From Polyangiaceae bacterium (lineage in GTDB: Bacteria; Myxococcota_A; Polyangia; Polyangiales; Polyangiaceae), in contig JAICQQ010000007.1 of assembly GCA_025937785.1 (NCBI GenBank), forward strand, positions 26,225-90,224: a stretch of 64,000 nucleotides of DNA, given 5' to 3'. Of the stretch, positions 7,924 to 17,093 are shown piece by piece; positions within the stretch are counted from its first letter, which is position 1; each line of letters opens with the position of its first letter. Both the position numbers and the translations under genes were made by a program. The notes below the pieces were generated by a model. It had not been told where the DNA came from. It saw only the letters and a program-made list of their open reading frames with translations, and ran no database searches.

Positions 7924-9405
7924 ATGACAGATTCGAAGAGCGGCAACAGTCCTCCGGGCGCCGGCCCCAAGGGCCAATTCGCCCCGAAAGGCACGCTGGT
8001 GATGGATGCCGTGCCGGCGAGAGGCGTCGCAGGATCTGCGGGTCAGCCCATGCCGCCACCGGGCGCCCCCGCGCAGCATCCTCCGCAACCCGCTCCGTTC
8101 CCTCCGCAGCCAGCGCCGCCGCCGCACCACGCGGTGCAACCGCAGTACGCAGCGCAACCTCCGCATCCCCAGCAACCGCAGTACGCAGCGCCGCCGCCGC
8201 ACCACGCGGTGCAACCGCAGTACGCAGCGCAACCTCCGCATCCCCAGCAGCCGCACTACGCGGCGCCGCCTCCGCATCCCCGGCAGCCGCACTACACGGC
8301 GCAACCGCACGACGCGCCGCCGCAGCAGTGGCAACCCGGGCCTGGCGCAATCCCGCCCGGGGGTGCGTGGCCGGCTCCAAGCCCAGGGCAGGCAGGGGGT
8401 TGGCCAGCGGGGGCTGCGGCCGGGGCGAGCCCCGGTGCTGCACACGCGCCCGCGCTGGCGGCGGCGCAAGCAGGCGCAGTGATCGCGGGGCTGCCGGCGC
8501 TGCATGGCGGCGCGACGGCCCGCCCGATCGTTTCGGGCGATCACTGGCCGTTGCCCGAGGGCTTGTTGGCGCGCCTGCCGCAGCTGCCGGGCGAGCAGCC
8601 CATGGATCCTCACGACGCGGAGGTTCAGTTCACCGGCAGTGGATCTGCGATCGACTGGCTCACCTACGCGGCGGAAGTGAACGAACGCGACAACGAAGCC
8701 GAGCGCATCAAGAAGCAACTCTTCTTGTGGGGGATGGTGTGTTTGATCGGCGGCGTCCTGACGATCCCGCTCTTTGGCGTCGGGCTCGTTCCGATTGGTA
8801 TTGCCATCTACTTGTTCGTGCGACGCAAGAAGTTGAACAAGGTCGACGTGGACGATCGCCGCCTCGAAGCGTTCACCGGGACGTTGCGCACGCTCGCGCC
8901 AGAGCTGAAACCCAAGAAAGCGATCACGGTTGGCCTCGATTTCACGGCTCACACCCGACACGTGCGGAACGCCGCACAGAACGCCCAGGAGTACGAGCAG
9001 GAATGGCTGTCGTTGAAGCTGCCGTTGCAGGACGGCAGTCACGCGCTCATGACCGTGACCGTGCTGGTGAAGGAACGTCGGAAACCGAAGCGAAAGTACA
9101 CGAAAATAAAGCGCAGGCAGCGGGAGCAGGTGGTCGTGCGTCTCACGCCAGCGTCGGGGACGGTGTTCAGTCCCAACGCGCGCTCGCGTCAGACCACGGG
9201 CAGGGTCGTGAATGGTTTGACCTTGCGACAGGCGCTCGTAGAACCGCATCTGGCTTCTTTCACTTGGTCGAGTTGGGTGTCCACCAACACCCGCGCTCGA
9301 GGAGGGTGGGTGTCCCACGCGCCGCCGCTCGACTCGCGCCATCTCGTCTCGACGCTGATCGTCAGCTACAAGTTGGCGCGAGCTTCCGAACTCGGGACAG
9401 CCTGA
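7924..9405 (+). CDS. Pro/Gln-rich membrane protein, unknown function
   Basis: A 493-residue protein. Residues 1-150 are disordered and built of Pro, Gln, His, Tyr and Ala, with a perfect 75-bp tandem duplication (8116-8265) and a decayed third copy. Residues near 265-305 make a hydrophobic hairpin (FLWGMVCLIGGVLTIPLF, GLVPIGIAIYLFV) ending in RRKK. The C-terminal 190 residues look like a soluble beta-rich domain (WLSLKLPLQDGSHALMTVTV). No family recognised. ATG 7924 starts MTDSKSGNS, after the upstream relic. It is followed 19 bases later by the B-box-like gene and then by a glycosyltransferase gene, so the three may be one operon. Confidence 0.78.
   Translation: MTDSKSGNSPPGAGPKGQFAPKGTLVMDAVPARGVAGSAGQPMPPPGAPAQHPPQPAPFPPQPAPPPHHAVQPQYAAQPPHPQQPQYAAPPPHHAVQPQYAAQPPHPQQPHYAAPPPHPRQPHYTAQPHDAPPQQWQPGPGAIPPGGAWPAPSPGQAGGWPAGAAAGASPGAAHAPALAAAQAGAVIAGLPALHGGATARPIVSGDHWPLPEGLLARLPQLPGEQPMDPHDAEVQFTGSGSAIDWLTYAAEVNERDNEAERIKKQLFLWGMVCLIGGVLTIPLFGVGLVPIGIAIYLFVRRKKLNKVDVDDRRLEAFTGTLRTLAPELKPKKAITVGLDFTAHTRHVRNAAQNAQEYEQEWLSLKLPLQDGSHALMTVTVLVKERRKPKRKYTKIKRRQREQVVVRLTPASGTVFSPNARSRQTTGRVVNGLTLRQALVEPHLASFTWSSWVSTNTRARGGWVSHAPPLDSRHLVSTLIVSYKLARASELGTA
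8116..8265 (+). repeat. 75-bp tandem duplication in frame
   Basis: Two copies, differing at a few positions, encode PPPHHAVQPQYAAQPPHPQQ and PQYAA; a decayed third copy follows. It lies in the disordered N-terminus of the Pro/Gln-rich membrane protein. Confidence 0.9.
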
Positions 9406-9424
9406 AGGCACGAAGGGATTTTCA

Positions 9425-9760
9425 GTGAGTAAGTGTCGCGAAGTGGCCGGACTTCTGTTCAAACACGAGTGCAACGCGCAGGCAGCTGGGCAGTGCGTTC
9501 GCTGCCATAAGCCGATCTGCAAGGACCACGGGCGCGGACAGGGTTATGGTTTGACGTGCATCGGCTGCCTGCGGTCGGCAGCGCAGCACCCTGCGCAGCG
9601 TGCGAGCATGGCGCACCTGCGCGACGACCCCTACTTCTTCTGGTACTACGTGGGCGCGGATTGGTTCTCCGATCCTTACGGTGCCGAGGACTACTCGCTG
9701 TTCGACAAGGGCGGCGGCAAGTTCGGAGGCCACGTCGACCGCGAATGGCAGGGCAGCTAA
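9425..9760 (+). CDS. Small B-box-like zinc-binding protein
   Basis: A 111-residue protein from GTG 9425. Residues 15-50 carry a Cys/His pattern like a B-box zinc finger: HECNAQAAGQCVRCHKPICK then DHGRG and CIGC. The C-terminal half is aromatic and acidic (DDPYFFWYYVGADWFSDPYG) with no recognised domain. Such small B-box proteins occur in bacteria as putative protein-binding modules; the role here is unknown. It starts 19 bases after the preceding membrane-protein gene, and its end overlaps the next gene by 16 bases, so it belongs to that transcription unit. Confidence 0.72.
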   Translation: MSKCREVAGLLFKHECNAQAAGQCVRCHKPICKDHGRGQGYGLTCIGCLRSAAQHPAQRASMAHLRDDPYFFWYYVGADWFSDPYGAEDYSLFDKGGGKFGGHVDREWQGS

Positions 9761-10644
9761 CGGCGCGTCGTTTCTTGCTCTATGGCCTCGGCGCCGGCCG
9801 AGGCCACGCGACGCGGACGGGGGCGCTGTGCGCAGCGCTGGCTCAGCGGGGCGCGGAGGTGCGACTGCTGGTGAGCGCCGGCACGCGCGCTATCGTGCAG
9901 CCGCTGGGTGTCGATCCCTCCGCGGTGTGGGAGGTGAGCGACGCGCCCGCACGAGCGTGGGCGCTCGCGCTCGAGAGTTTTGCGCCCACCGACTGCATCG
10001 TCGATACCTTCCCCGAGGGACTCGCCCACGAGCTGGATCCCGCCCAGCGCCTCGAAGCGCGCTGGGTGGCGCTACTGCGCTGCCGGCGTGACGCCGCGGC
10101 CCCCGCGTTTCTTGCGAGCTTGGGGCGCTACGCGGAGATCCTCGATCTGGAACCGGGGCTCGGGTGGGCGCCGCCTCGGGCGAAGCCTTTCGGCAGCGTC
10201 GTTCGGGACGTCGGGGTCGCGCTCGGGGAGCCTGCGACCGACGTGCTGCTAGTGGGCACCGAAAGTCGGCAACGCCCATTTCTAGAGCACCTGGCGGCGC
10301 GTCTGGAGCGCGCGGGCGTGCGCACGAGGGCCGAGCCCAGCCCCGCCGTGGACCGCACTCAGGCAGCGTTGTTCAGCGCGGAGGATCTCTCGGCGCGCGT
10401 GGTGGTGGGTCCTGCTGGCTACAACCTCACCTATGAGCTCTCGGCGCTCGGCGTGTGGCATCTCGCGCTACCCGCCTCGCGCCAATACGACGACCAAGAG
10501 CTCCGCGCGCAGCGAGTCGCCACGGTGGCACACGCGCCCGCGGCGGTCGAACGCCGAGTGCGTGCCTGGCTAGACCAAGGCGCGCTGCGGCCGCGCGGCG
10601 ACGTGCGCGCGATACGTCAGCTCGCCAGCGAGCTCTGGCGTTAG
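9745..10644 (+). CDS. MurG/GT28-like glycosyltransferase
   Basis: A 299-residue GT-B-fold protein. The N-terminal Rossmann start LLYGLGAGRGHATRTGAL has the glycine-rich loop and His of the MurG/monogalactosyldiacylglycerol-synthase type. The C-terminal half carries GPAGYNLTYELSALGVWHLA and PASRQYDDQELRAQRV, matching the nucleotide-sugar-binding G..xxx.E...G.P...P...DQ motif of GT28. It is shorter than MurG (about 350) and is probably a different sugar transferase of the envelope or of a glycolipid. ATG 9745 overlaps the end of the B-box gene by 16 bases. The convergent radical SAM gene ends one base beyond its stop. Confidence 0.8.
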   Translation: MAGQLTARRFLLYGLGAGRGHATRTGALCAALAQRGAEVRLLVSAGTRAIVQPLGVDPSAVWEVSDAPARAWALALESFAPTDCIVDTFPEGLAHELDPAQRLEARWVALLRCRRDAAAPAFLASLGRYAEILDLEPGLGWAPPRAKPFGSVVRDVGVALGEPATDVLLVGTESRQRPFLEHLAARLERAGVRTRAEPSPAVDRTQAALFSAEDLSARVVVGPAGYNLTYELSALGVWHLALPASRQYDDQELRAQRVATVAHAPAAVERRVRAWLDQGALRPRGDVRAIRQLASELWR

Positions 10645-10645
10645 C

Positions 10646-11776
10646 TCACGGAACTAGCGGCAGGTGACGCATCGCCCCGCTCGGCGGGCTGGCAGCAACG
10701 GCGACGGCGGGGCCGAGCGCGAGGTCGAGGGCACGGTTCTCGCTGACGACCATGTCACATGCGTGACACGAAGCTAACCGAGCCTTCAACATGCTGCGCC
10801 GGATCTCTCCGAAGCGCTCCCCCAAAAACACCTCTTTCAGGCTCTGGCGACTCAAGTCTCCCAGGGCGTCGATGCGGCCGTTGGTCATGCAGCACAGGTA
10901 GACCTTGCCGTCCCAAGCAGCGAAGGCATGCAAGTACGGCGCGTAACACAGGTGATCGACATAGTAACCGCTCGCGTATTCGCCCTGGCGGCTCAAAGCG
11001 AGCGCCCCGCCGGCACGCCCGAACGGATACACCGCGCTTTCGCCGAGCGGCATGCCGAGCGCTTGCCGCAGCTCGCTGACCTCGGGCGCGATCGCCTCGT
11101 TGTACTCACGGATCATGCCTTTCGAGAGCCGCAGTTTGCTGCGCTTGGTGTCGACGGGCATGGGCACCACGTCGACCGCCCCGAGATCGCCAGCGAGGCG
11201 CAACAGCGCCGGGTAGTCGCGGAAGTTGTCGCGCATCATCACGAAGTTGATGCGCAGGCGCGGCCGTTCGCCGTCGCGGTAGCGTCGAATCCACTCGAGC
11301 GCGCGCAGGGTGCGCTTGAAGCTGCCCGGGATGCCGCGCACCCGCTCGTGGACTTTGGCGCTGGCGCCGTCCAGTGAGGTGGAAATCCCCCCGATCTTGT
11401 GGTGGAGCAGCCGCTTCGCGCGCGCTTTGGTGAGCAGCGTCAGGTTGCTCGTGAACGTCACCTTGATGCGTTCTCGGGCGGCGGCCGCCACCAGCTGTTC
11501 GAAGTCGGGGCGCACCAGCACTTCGCCCCCCGAGAAATGGACCTTGCGGCAGCCGAGTTCAGCTGCTTCGAAGAGCACCCGCATCCAAGTCTCGGTCGGC
11601 AACTCGGGAGGGGCCCACCCGCGGCCATAGCGGCACATGACGCACTTCAAGTTGCAGCGTGCCGTCAGCTTCAGTTTCAGCGACCTGAGGTAGGCCGGAG
11701 GCGCGTCTTCGCGGACACTCCGTCGGAGCGGTTCGAGCAAGAGCGGCTCGCGTGCGATCGCGTCGACGTCGTACAT
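10646..11776 (-). CDS. Radical SAM protein with SPASM-like C-terminus
   Basis: A 376-residue enzyme. The N-terminal cluster motif is KLTARCNLKCVMC (CxxxCxxC, residues about 41-48), followed by HFSGGE (SAM binding) and the TIM-barrel pattern SNLTLL and STSLDGAS. The C-terminal third has further cysteines (DHLCYAPY, VYLCCMTNGR, CHACDM) consistent with a SPASM/twitch auxiliary Fe-S cluster. SPASM proteins mature peptides or act on carbohydrate derivatives; no precursor peptide is evident beside it, and the neighbours are glycosyltransferases, so a sugar or aminoglycoside substrate is plausible. It is divergent from the GT4 gene with 115 bp between them. Confidence 0.9.
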   Translation of the reverse strand: MYDVDAIAREPLLLEPLRRSVREDAPPAYLRSLKLKLTARCNLKCVMCRYGRGWAPPELPTETWMRVLFEAAELGCRKVHFSGGEVLVRPDFEQLVAAAARERIKVTFTSNLTLLTKARAKRLLHHKIGGISTSLDGASAKVHERVRGIPGSFKRTLRALEWIRRYRDGERPRLRINFVMMRDNFRDYPALLRLAGDLGAVDVVPMPVDTKRSKLRLSKGMIREYNEAIAPEVSELRQALGMPLGESAVYPFGRAGGALALSRQGEYASGYYVDHLCYAPYLHAFAAWDGKVYLCCMTNGRIDALGDLSRQSLKEVFLGERFGEIRRSMLKARLASCHACDMVVSENRALDLALGPAVAVAASPPSGAMRHLPLVP

Positions 11777-11891
11777 CGTCTGCTTCTCAGGCTACACGTT
11801 GCGCGGTTCGAGCGCCAGAGCCGCAAATCAGCGCCGGAGCCAGGCCGCGCGAAGTGCCCGCGCCGGCGGGCGCTTCGTGTATGGTCGCGGC

Positions 11892-13076
11892 ATGTCGACC
11901 GGCCTCTGCTTGAAAGGTGTGCGCTTGGCGTACGCAGCGTTCGAACCCTTTCCGAATGCCAAGGGCTCCGGTACCCGCATGGCGCGGCTACTCGAGGCGC
12001 TCGTGGGCGCGGGTGCCGACGTCACTTTGTTCACGTTGCCTGGCCGGCACGTCACGCTGCCGTTGAATCGCTGGCGGCACGTGCCGCTGCAAATCATCGA
12101 GTCGAACTTCTTGCGGCGAGGCGAGGCCTTTCGCGAGCGCTTGGCGCGCGAATTCATGACGCTGCGGCCAGACGTGATCCACTACCGCGGTCTGTTCGAA
12201 GCCCAGGCCGCAGCGGCCTACGCGCGGCACGCGCCAGTGCGGCGCGTGTTCGAGGTCAACGGGCTGTTCAGTGTCGAGCTCGACTATCACTACCCGCACG
12301 TGGCTGACGCGCTCGAGTTTCAACGCAAGTTGCGCGCGCTGGAGCTGCGTGCGCTCGGCGAAGCCGACCTGCTCTTCACCCAGAGCGACACCACGCGCCG
12401 CTATTTGGTGGGGCGTGCTCCCGACATTGAAACCCGCTGCATCGTGTTGCCGAATGCCGCCGAACCCAGCGACTACGCGGAACGTGCGCGGCCGAGGCAA
12501 GGCGCTCCACCGCGCCTGCTCTACGCAGGGACGCTCGCGCCCTGGCTGGGGGTCCTCGAGCTCTTGATGGCGCTGCGCCGCGTGGTGCGGCGCGCCCCGG
12601 TATTGCTGACCTTGGCCGGGCCGATGCGCCAGAGCTGGCAGAAGCAACTCGACCGGGTGCTGCGGAAGCTGGACATCGTGCTGCACGTTCGAGTGCTTGG
12701 CCCAGTCACCCGGCAGGCGCTCACCGGGCACATCGCGGAGAGCGACATCTGCGTCGCCCCGCTGCGGCGCGACGCACGCAACCTGCGTCAAGGGTGTAGC
12801 CCGCTCAAGCTTTTCGAATACATGGCTGCCGGGCGTCCCATCGTCAGCACCGATCTGCCCTGCGTGCGCGAGATCGTCGAGCACGAACGCAGCGCGCTGC
12901 TCGCGACCTCGGCGCGGCCGAGCGCGCTCGCCGAGTCCATTCTGCGCCTATTGGAGAACCCAGAGCTAGCGCGCGAGCTGGGCGAGGCGGCCCGCGACCG
13001 CGTGCGCGCAAGCGCCACCTGGGCGCATCGGCAGCGTGTATTGCTCGACGCCTACTCGAGGCATCTAAGCGGTTGA
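11892..13076 (+). CDS. GT4-family glycosyltransferase
   Basis: A 394-residue retaining GT-B enzyme. The N-terminal domain begins VRLAYAAFEPFPNAKGSGTR with the loop that binds the acceptor; the C-terminal domain has LLYAGTLAPWLGVLELLMA, ILxxAG-like LTLAGPMRQSW and CSPLKLFEYMAAGRPIVSTD with the E-x7-E-like donor-binding region. It is cytoplasmic or membrane-associated, and probably takes part in surface polysaccharide assembly. ATG 11892 is chosen because the open frame upstream is Arg-rich and unlike the family. Its 3' end overlaps the convergent next GT gene by 12 bases. Confidence 0.88.
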   Translation: MSTGLCLKGVRLAYAAFEPFPNAKGSGTRMARLLEALVGAGADVTLFTLPGRHVTLPLNRWRHVPLQIIESNFLRRGEAFRERLAREFMTLRPDVIHYRGLFEAQAAAAYARHAPVRRVFEVNGLFSVELDYHYPHVADALEFQRKLRALELRALGEADLLFTQSDTTRRYLVGRAPDIETRCIVLPNAAEPSDYAERARPRQGAPPRLLYAGTLAPWLGVLELLMALRRVVRRAPVLLTLAGPMRQSWQKQLDRVLRKLDIVLHVRVLGPVTRQALTGHIAESDICVAPLRRDARNLRQGCSPLKLFEYMAAGRPIVSTDLPCVREIVEHERSALLATSARPSALAESILRLLENPELARELGEAARDRVRASATWAHRQRVLLDAYSRHLSG

Positions 13077-14258
13077 AAGCCCGCGGGTGCTGGCGCCGCC
13101 CTGCTCCAGCTCGGGCTCGAGCGCGCGCCGGTAGAGTGTGGCGTAGGCGCTCTGTTCGCTCGCCGGCGCGTGCTCGGCGATCACGTGGGCGCGCGCTCGG
13201 GAACCCAGCGCGGCCCGTTCGGCCTCACCGAGGTCCAGCATTTCGCCGATGGCTTCGGGCAGCCGGTCCAGGTCGCGGGTGCTGAGCAGCGCCCCCGTCT
13301 CGCCGTGCACGATCAGGTCGCGGTGACCGCCGACGTCGGTCGCGAGCGCGGGTCGCGCCGCGGCCATGGTCTCGAGCAAAGCATTCGGCATGCCCTCGTA
13401 GAGCGATGGAAAGACCACGAGATCACACAGCGCCAGCAGCCGTGACAGGCGCGCCGGACTACGGTCGTAAGGGAGCTCGACCAGGCGCTCGGCCGCTGCA
13501 GGCATGCTGCGCCGAAACTCGTCGAGCGCGGCCCGGCATTCGCTGCGTACACCCCCGATGAGCAACAGGCGCACGGGACGCGTGCGCGCGAGTTCCGCGA
13601 AGGCGGGCAACAGGAAGCGCATGCCCTTTTTTTCGCGCAGCTCGCCGACGAAACCGAGGCAGAGGTCTTGTCCCAAGCCGAGGCTAGCGCGCAGCGAGTT
13701 GTCTGTCGTTTCCGGTCGAAAGGCCGTCGCGTCGACGGAGTTGGGCACGAAATGCGCCTCGCGCCCAAACAGGCGGCTCGCCTGGGCGCAGAGCGCCCGC
13801 GACACTCCAGTGACCATGTTGGCGCGCGTCAGCGCATGGCTCACGAACGGCAGTTGATCGCTCCGGAACAAGCCGCGATCGAGATCGTTGCCGCGCGCGC
13901 TGACGATCGCCGGGATGCCTGCGAGGCTTGCCGCGACCACGCCCGCATAGCCGGCGTACACCGCGTTGATGGCGTGCACCAGTCGCACGGAGTGGTCGGC
14001 GATGACGTCGCTCAGGTGGTCCGTCAGCGCCTGCAAAGCGTCGGTGCGATCGGGCAGGCGCCCCACGTGATGCAGCGTCACCCCGGCATGCTCGGCCACG
14101 CTGCGAGCACCGGGGGCCGCCAGCTTGGACCATGAGACCAGGTGTACGCGTGCGCCGCTTGCAGCTGCCTGCTTGGCGATGCGTTCGGCGGCGACGGACA
14201 GCCCGCCCGGTTCGCCGGGAGCGCGTTCGCTGACGACTGCAAGGGTTTCGAGGGCCAC
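13065..14258 (-). CDS. GT4-family glycosyltransferase
   Basis: A 397-residue GT-B enzyme from GTG 14258. The start VALETLAVVSERAPGEPGG places the glycine-rich acceptor loop at once; the open frame continues upstream but is antisense to an unassigned stretch. Clear family signatures are ARGNDLDRGLF, FVPNSVDATAF, LGFVGELREKKGMRFLLPAF, LLLIGG and VVFPSLYEGMPNALLETMAA, the last being the donor-binding E-x7-E motif. Likely a surface polysaccharide or glycolipid transferase acting with the neighbouring GT4 and MurG-like proteins. Converges with the previous gene over 12 bases, so their transcripts must overlap. Confidence 0.88.
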   Translation of the reverse strand: MALETLAVVSERAPGEPGGLSVAAERIAKQAAASGARVHLVSWSKLAAPGARSVAEHAGVTLHHVGRLPDRTDALQALTDHLSDVIADHSVRLVHAINAVYAGYAGVVAASLAGIPAIVSARGNDLDRGLFRSDQLPFVSHALTRANMVTGVSRALCAQASRLFGREAHFVPNSVDATAFRPETTDNSLRASLGLGQDLCLGFVGELREKKGMRFLLPAFAELARTRPVRLLLIGGVRSECRAALDEFRRSMPAAAERLVELPYDRSPARLSRLLALCDLVVFPSLYEGMPNALLETMAAARPALATDVGGHRDLIVHGETGALLSTRDLDRLPEAIGEMLDLGEAERAALGSRARAHVIAEHAPASEQSAYATLYRRALEPELEQGGASTRGLSTA

Positions 14259-14655
14259 CAGACTCCGGCTCCGTAGTACAGGCCCCGTTCTTTTACAATC
14301 GGCCGATGCGCCGCATGGAGGACACGGGTCCACGTGCGGCACGCTGCGTGCCGAGCAATGCCGCAGGTGGGTCCTTGAACCCAGTGCTGTGCAGGAGCTG
14401 CTCGGCGTGTCGGTCGATGCGGGGGACAGGGAGGTCCCCCCGCACGGCCGTGGCGTCGCATGGATCGCGGCGCTCGGACGCGAGCGGCTTGCGAAACCCG
14501 CAGGGTGGCGACACCTGGATCGCCGGCGGCGGCACCAGCATCCGATACGGCAGCACCCCTGCGCAAGTTCTCGAAACTGCTGGGCGTGGCGCCTGGCGCG
14601 CTCGATGCACCAGTGGGCAGCAGGTTCATCAACCTCAACCCGGAGAATACCCAAA
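14259..14655. other. Intergenic region, 397 bp, between divergent genes
   Basis: No supported gene. Plus-strand frames run open into ssb but look like noise. At about 14420-14443 there is a GC hairpin, GCGGGGGAC against GTCCCCCCGC around AGGGAG with one bulged base. The last 20 bases hold the ssb Shine-Dalgarno (GGAGAA). Confidence 0.4.
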
Positions 14656-15030
14656 ATGTCGAACTCAATGAACAAGGTCTTTCTGCTAGGCAACCTCGGC
14701 GCCGATCCCGAGCTCAAGGAATTCGACGGTGGCGCAAAGCTGCGTTTCCGCCTTGCCACCTCGGCGACGTGGCGAGACAAGGCGAGCGGCGAGCTCAAGG
14801 AGAAGACCGAATGGCACACGCTCACGATGTGGGGCAAGCGTGCGGAAGCGCTAGCGGGCATCCTCACCAAAGGCTCGCGCGTCATGGTGGAAGGCAGGCT
14901 CGAGACTCGCAGCTACGAGGCGGACGGCACGACGAAGTACATCACCGAGGTGAAAGTCGACGATCTGTTCCTTGCCGGTCGCACCTCGAAGTCACGAGCG
15001 GACGCCGATTACGAAACCGCTGCGGCTTAG
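14656..15030 (+). CDS. ssb: Single-stranded DNA-binding protein
   Basis: A 124-residue OB-fold SSB. It starts MNKVFLLGNLGADPELK after four residues and carries the family signatures RLATSATWRD, EWHTLTMWGKRAEAL, KGSRVMVEGRLETRSYE and TKYITEVKVDDLFL. It is short: family members usually have a disordered tail ending in an acidic DDDIPF-like tip that recruits repair proteins. Here the protein ends DADYETAAA, so the tip is missing or altered. It may be a secondary SSB rather than the replicative one. ATG 14656 has GGAGAA nine bases upstream. A strong hairpin follows the stop. Confidence 0.93.
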   Translation: MSNSMNKVFLLGNLGADPELKEFDGGAKLRFRLATSATWRDKASGELKEKTEWHTLTMWGKRAEALAGILTKGSRVMVEGRLETRSYEADGTTKYITEVKVDDLFLAGRTSKSRADADYETAAA

Positions 15031-15040
15031 CTCGCGATCA

Positions 15041-15066
15041 CCGCCGCCGGGTCGCTCCGGCGGCGG
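15041..15066 (+). terminator. Hairpin after ssb
   Basis: A perfect 10-bp stem, CCGCCGCCGG against CCGGCGGCGG, with loop GTCGCT, starting 10 bases after the ssb stop. The tail has only two Ts, so it may be a partial terminator. Confidence 0.55.
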
Positions 15067-15743
15067 TTCGCCACCAGTCGCGTTGCTCGCGGGGCGGGGG
15101 GCCGCGACCGTCGAACGCGTCCGCGGCAGCGCCCGCTCCGCCCACCTGCCGGGTTTCGCCGGTGCAGACGCGCACAACGGCTGGAATAATCGCCGCTGAA
15201 TGCACACGCGCGCATCACCCAGGGAACCCACTTTACCTGCCTGTGCGGTGCCTGCAGGGGGTACTCGAAATCCGACGCTCACATTTTCTTGGGTTACGGG
15301 GGTGCATTCCCCCACGTCGCGCAGCAGTGCACCGGTGGATTGCGTCAGCGAGTTGCGGCAGAAGATACCGTCGCACCTAGAAAAGGTGCGCCTGGCAAAG
15401 CGGCGGAAAAGCGCGTGCCCCGGAAAGGTAGTTGGGAAATCGATTCTGCATGAGCCGCCACTTGCACCTCGAGGCCCCACTGCCTCGAACGGGGACAAAT
15501 GGGCTCGAAAAAGCCAATTTGCCGCAACCTCGGGCTGCTGCAAGCGTCATCGCCCAACCCGTTTCGGTTGCCCGTTCACAATCACATCATGGGCTTAGGC
15601 GACGGGATCTTACACATGAAAAGAGAGGTTCGCTGGTTGTCGCGGCAACGTTTCGCAGTGGACAGCACTTCGGCCGCCAGCAATACTCCTCCTGTTCCGG
15701 AAATGGTCGTGGTCTGCGCACTGCGGTCGACGGAGGTACTAAA
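15067..15743. other. Intergenic region / long leader, about 680 bp
   Basis: No supported gene. It contains a GGGGG/CCCCC hairpin at 15298-15313 and is less GC-rich toward its right end. It may be a long leader of the VWA lipoprotein gene. I looked for known riboswitch cores, including cyclic-di-GMP GEMM types, and found no convincing match. The VWA gene has a strong GGAGGT at its end. Confidence 0.4.
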
Positions 15744-17069
15744 ATGCGTTCCCCAATGAAGAGCCGGCTCTCCGGCGTGGGCTTCGTGCTACTTGCTAGC
15801 GTCGTCACCACTTATGGGTGCTCGTCTGACGAGGGTGGCTACGAAACCATCGAAACGGACGATACCAACAACGCCGCTTCCGACGGCTCGGGGTCTGGCT
15901 CTGGTTCCGGCACGGGCGGAGCGAGCTCGGGTAGCGGAACGACCGCACCCTCGGGTACACCGACCAGTGCAATCAATGGGAGCGCGGTCGGCAACATCAC
16001 TACGGGGTTCCAACCCGGGACGAGCGATCCGGTGGACGAGACCTGTGCGGCCGCCGACACGCCCACCTCGCTGCAAAAGGTGGTGCTCGCGTTCGTCTTC
16101 GACGTCTCGGCGAGCATGGGCAGCGAGCAAGAATCGTACTTCAGTCGCGCGTTCAAGTGGGACCCGGTGGTTGCGGCTACCAAAGCGTTCTTCGAGGATC
16201 CGTCCTCGAAAGGGATGTCAGCCACGCTCACGTTCTTCCCGAACGAGAAGGCTCCCATCGCCGACGGCACGACCTTCATGGGCATGGGCGAGGAGTGCGT
16301 CGCCGCTGACTACGCAACCGCTGACGTGCCGGTCACGCCCTTGCCGTCCGCGGCATTCTCGGCTGCGATCGACGCCGTGACTCCCCCGGACACGATGACC
16401 TGGCGCCTCGGCACGCCGACGTTACCGGCGGTCGAGGGAACCATCCAGGCGATTCAGGCGCTGCAAGCTGCTGACCCCAACAGTCGCTACACCATGGTGG
16501 TCGTCACCGACGGCATGCCGGCCCTGTGCCCGGGTGGCGGCTTCGGTGAGCCGGACCCCAACCGGGTAGAAGCAGTCGCGGATGCGGTTGCTGCGGTCGC
16601 GGACACCATTCCGACCTACGTGATCGGCGTCGACAATCCCGTGATCGAGGGCGAGCCCGAGCCTCCGGATACCGTGACCGACTTGAACCTGCTCGCGCAA
16701 GCGGGCGGCACTGACATGGCGTTCATCATCGACACCAACGATCCGACCGCGACCTCTGTGCAGTTCAAGACGATCGTCGATACGATTCGCGATTTCAGCT
16801 TCAGCTGCAGCCTGGCGATCCCGGATCCGACGAACGGCGAACAGTTCGACAAGAACAAGGTCAACGTGAAGTACACGTCACCGTCGCTCGGTGAGGTTCC
16901 CTTCACCTACGATCCGACGTGCCCGGCGGATGGTAACGGTTGGTATTACGACGACGAGGCCGCTCCGACCACCATCAACATTTGTGCCAACGTATGCGAC
17001 GCCATCCGCGTCCAGCAAGACGAAGGCAGCCTGAGCGTCGAGCTCGGGTGCCAGACACGCATCAAGTAG
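15744..17069 (+). CDS. VWA-domain lipoprotein
   Basis: A 441-residue envelope protein. A signal peptide ends at a weak lipobox (TTYGC, Cys near residue 26). A Ser/Gly/Thr linker (GSGSGSGTGGASSGSG) runs to about residue 100. The von Willebrand A domain follows: AFVFDVSASMGSEQ gives the MIDAS DxSxS near residue 120, and YTMVVVTDGMPALC and VIGVDNP give further strands. A Cys-containing C-terminal domain ends the protein (DPTCPADGNGWYYDDE). VWA proteins bind ligands through a divalent metal, so adhesion or protein binding at the surface is likely. GGAGGT lies six bases before ATG 15744. An internal-linker lipoprotein of this kind is typical of myxobacteria. Confidence 0.85.
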   Translation: MRSPMKSRLSGVGFVLLASVVTTYGCSSDEGGYETIETDDTNNAASDGSGSGSGSGTGGASSGSGTTAPSGTPTSAINGSAVGNITTGFQPGTSDPVDETCAAADTPTSLQKVVLAFVFDVSASMGSEQESYFSRAFKWDPVVAATKAFFEDPSSKGMSATLTFFPNEKAPIADGTTFMGMGEECVAADYATADVPVTPLPSAAFSAAIDAVTPPDTMTWRLGTPTLPAVEGTIQAIQALQAADPNSRYTMVVVTDGMPALCPGGGFGEPDPNRVEAVADAVAAVADTIPTYVIGVDNPVIEGEPEPPDTVTDLNLLAQAGGTDMAFIIDTNDPTATSVQFKTIVDTIRDFSFSCSLAIPDPTNGEQFDKNKVNVKYTSPSLGEVPFTYDPTCPADGNGWYYDDEAAPTTINICANVCDAIRVQQDEGSLSVELGCQTRIK

Positions 17070-17093
17070 GCTCACGCACGCGGCGCTAGAGCT

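Noticed and set aside
14125..14655. Plus-strand frames fused upstream of ssb
   Set aside because: No domain or signal; SSB starts cleanly at 14656 with its own Shine-Dalgarno.
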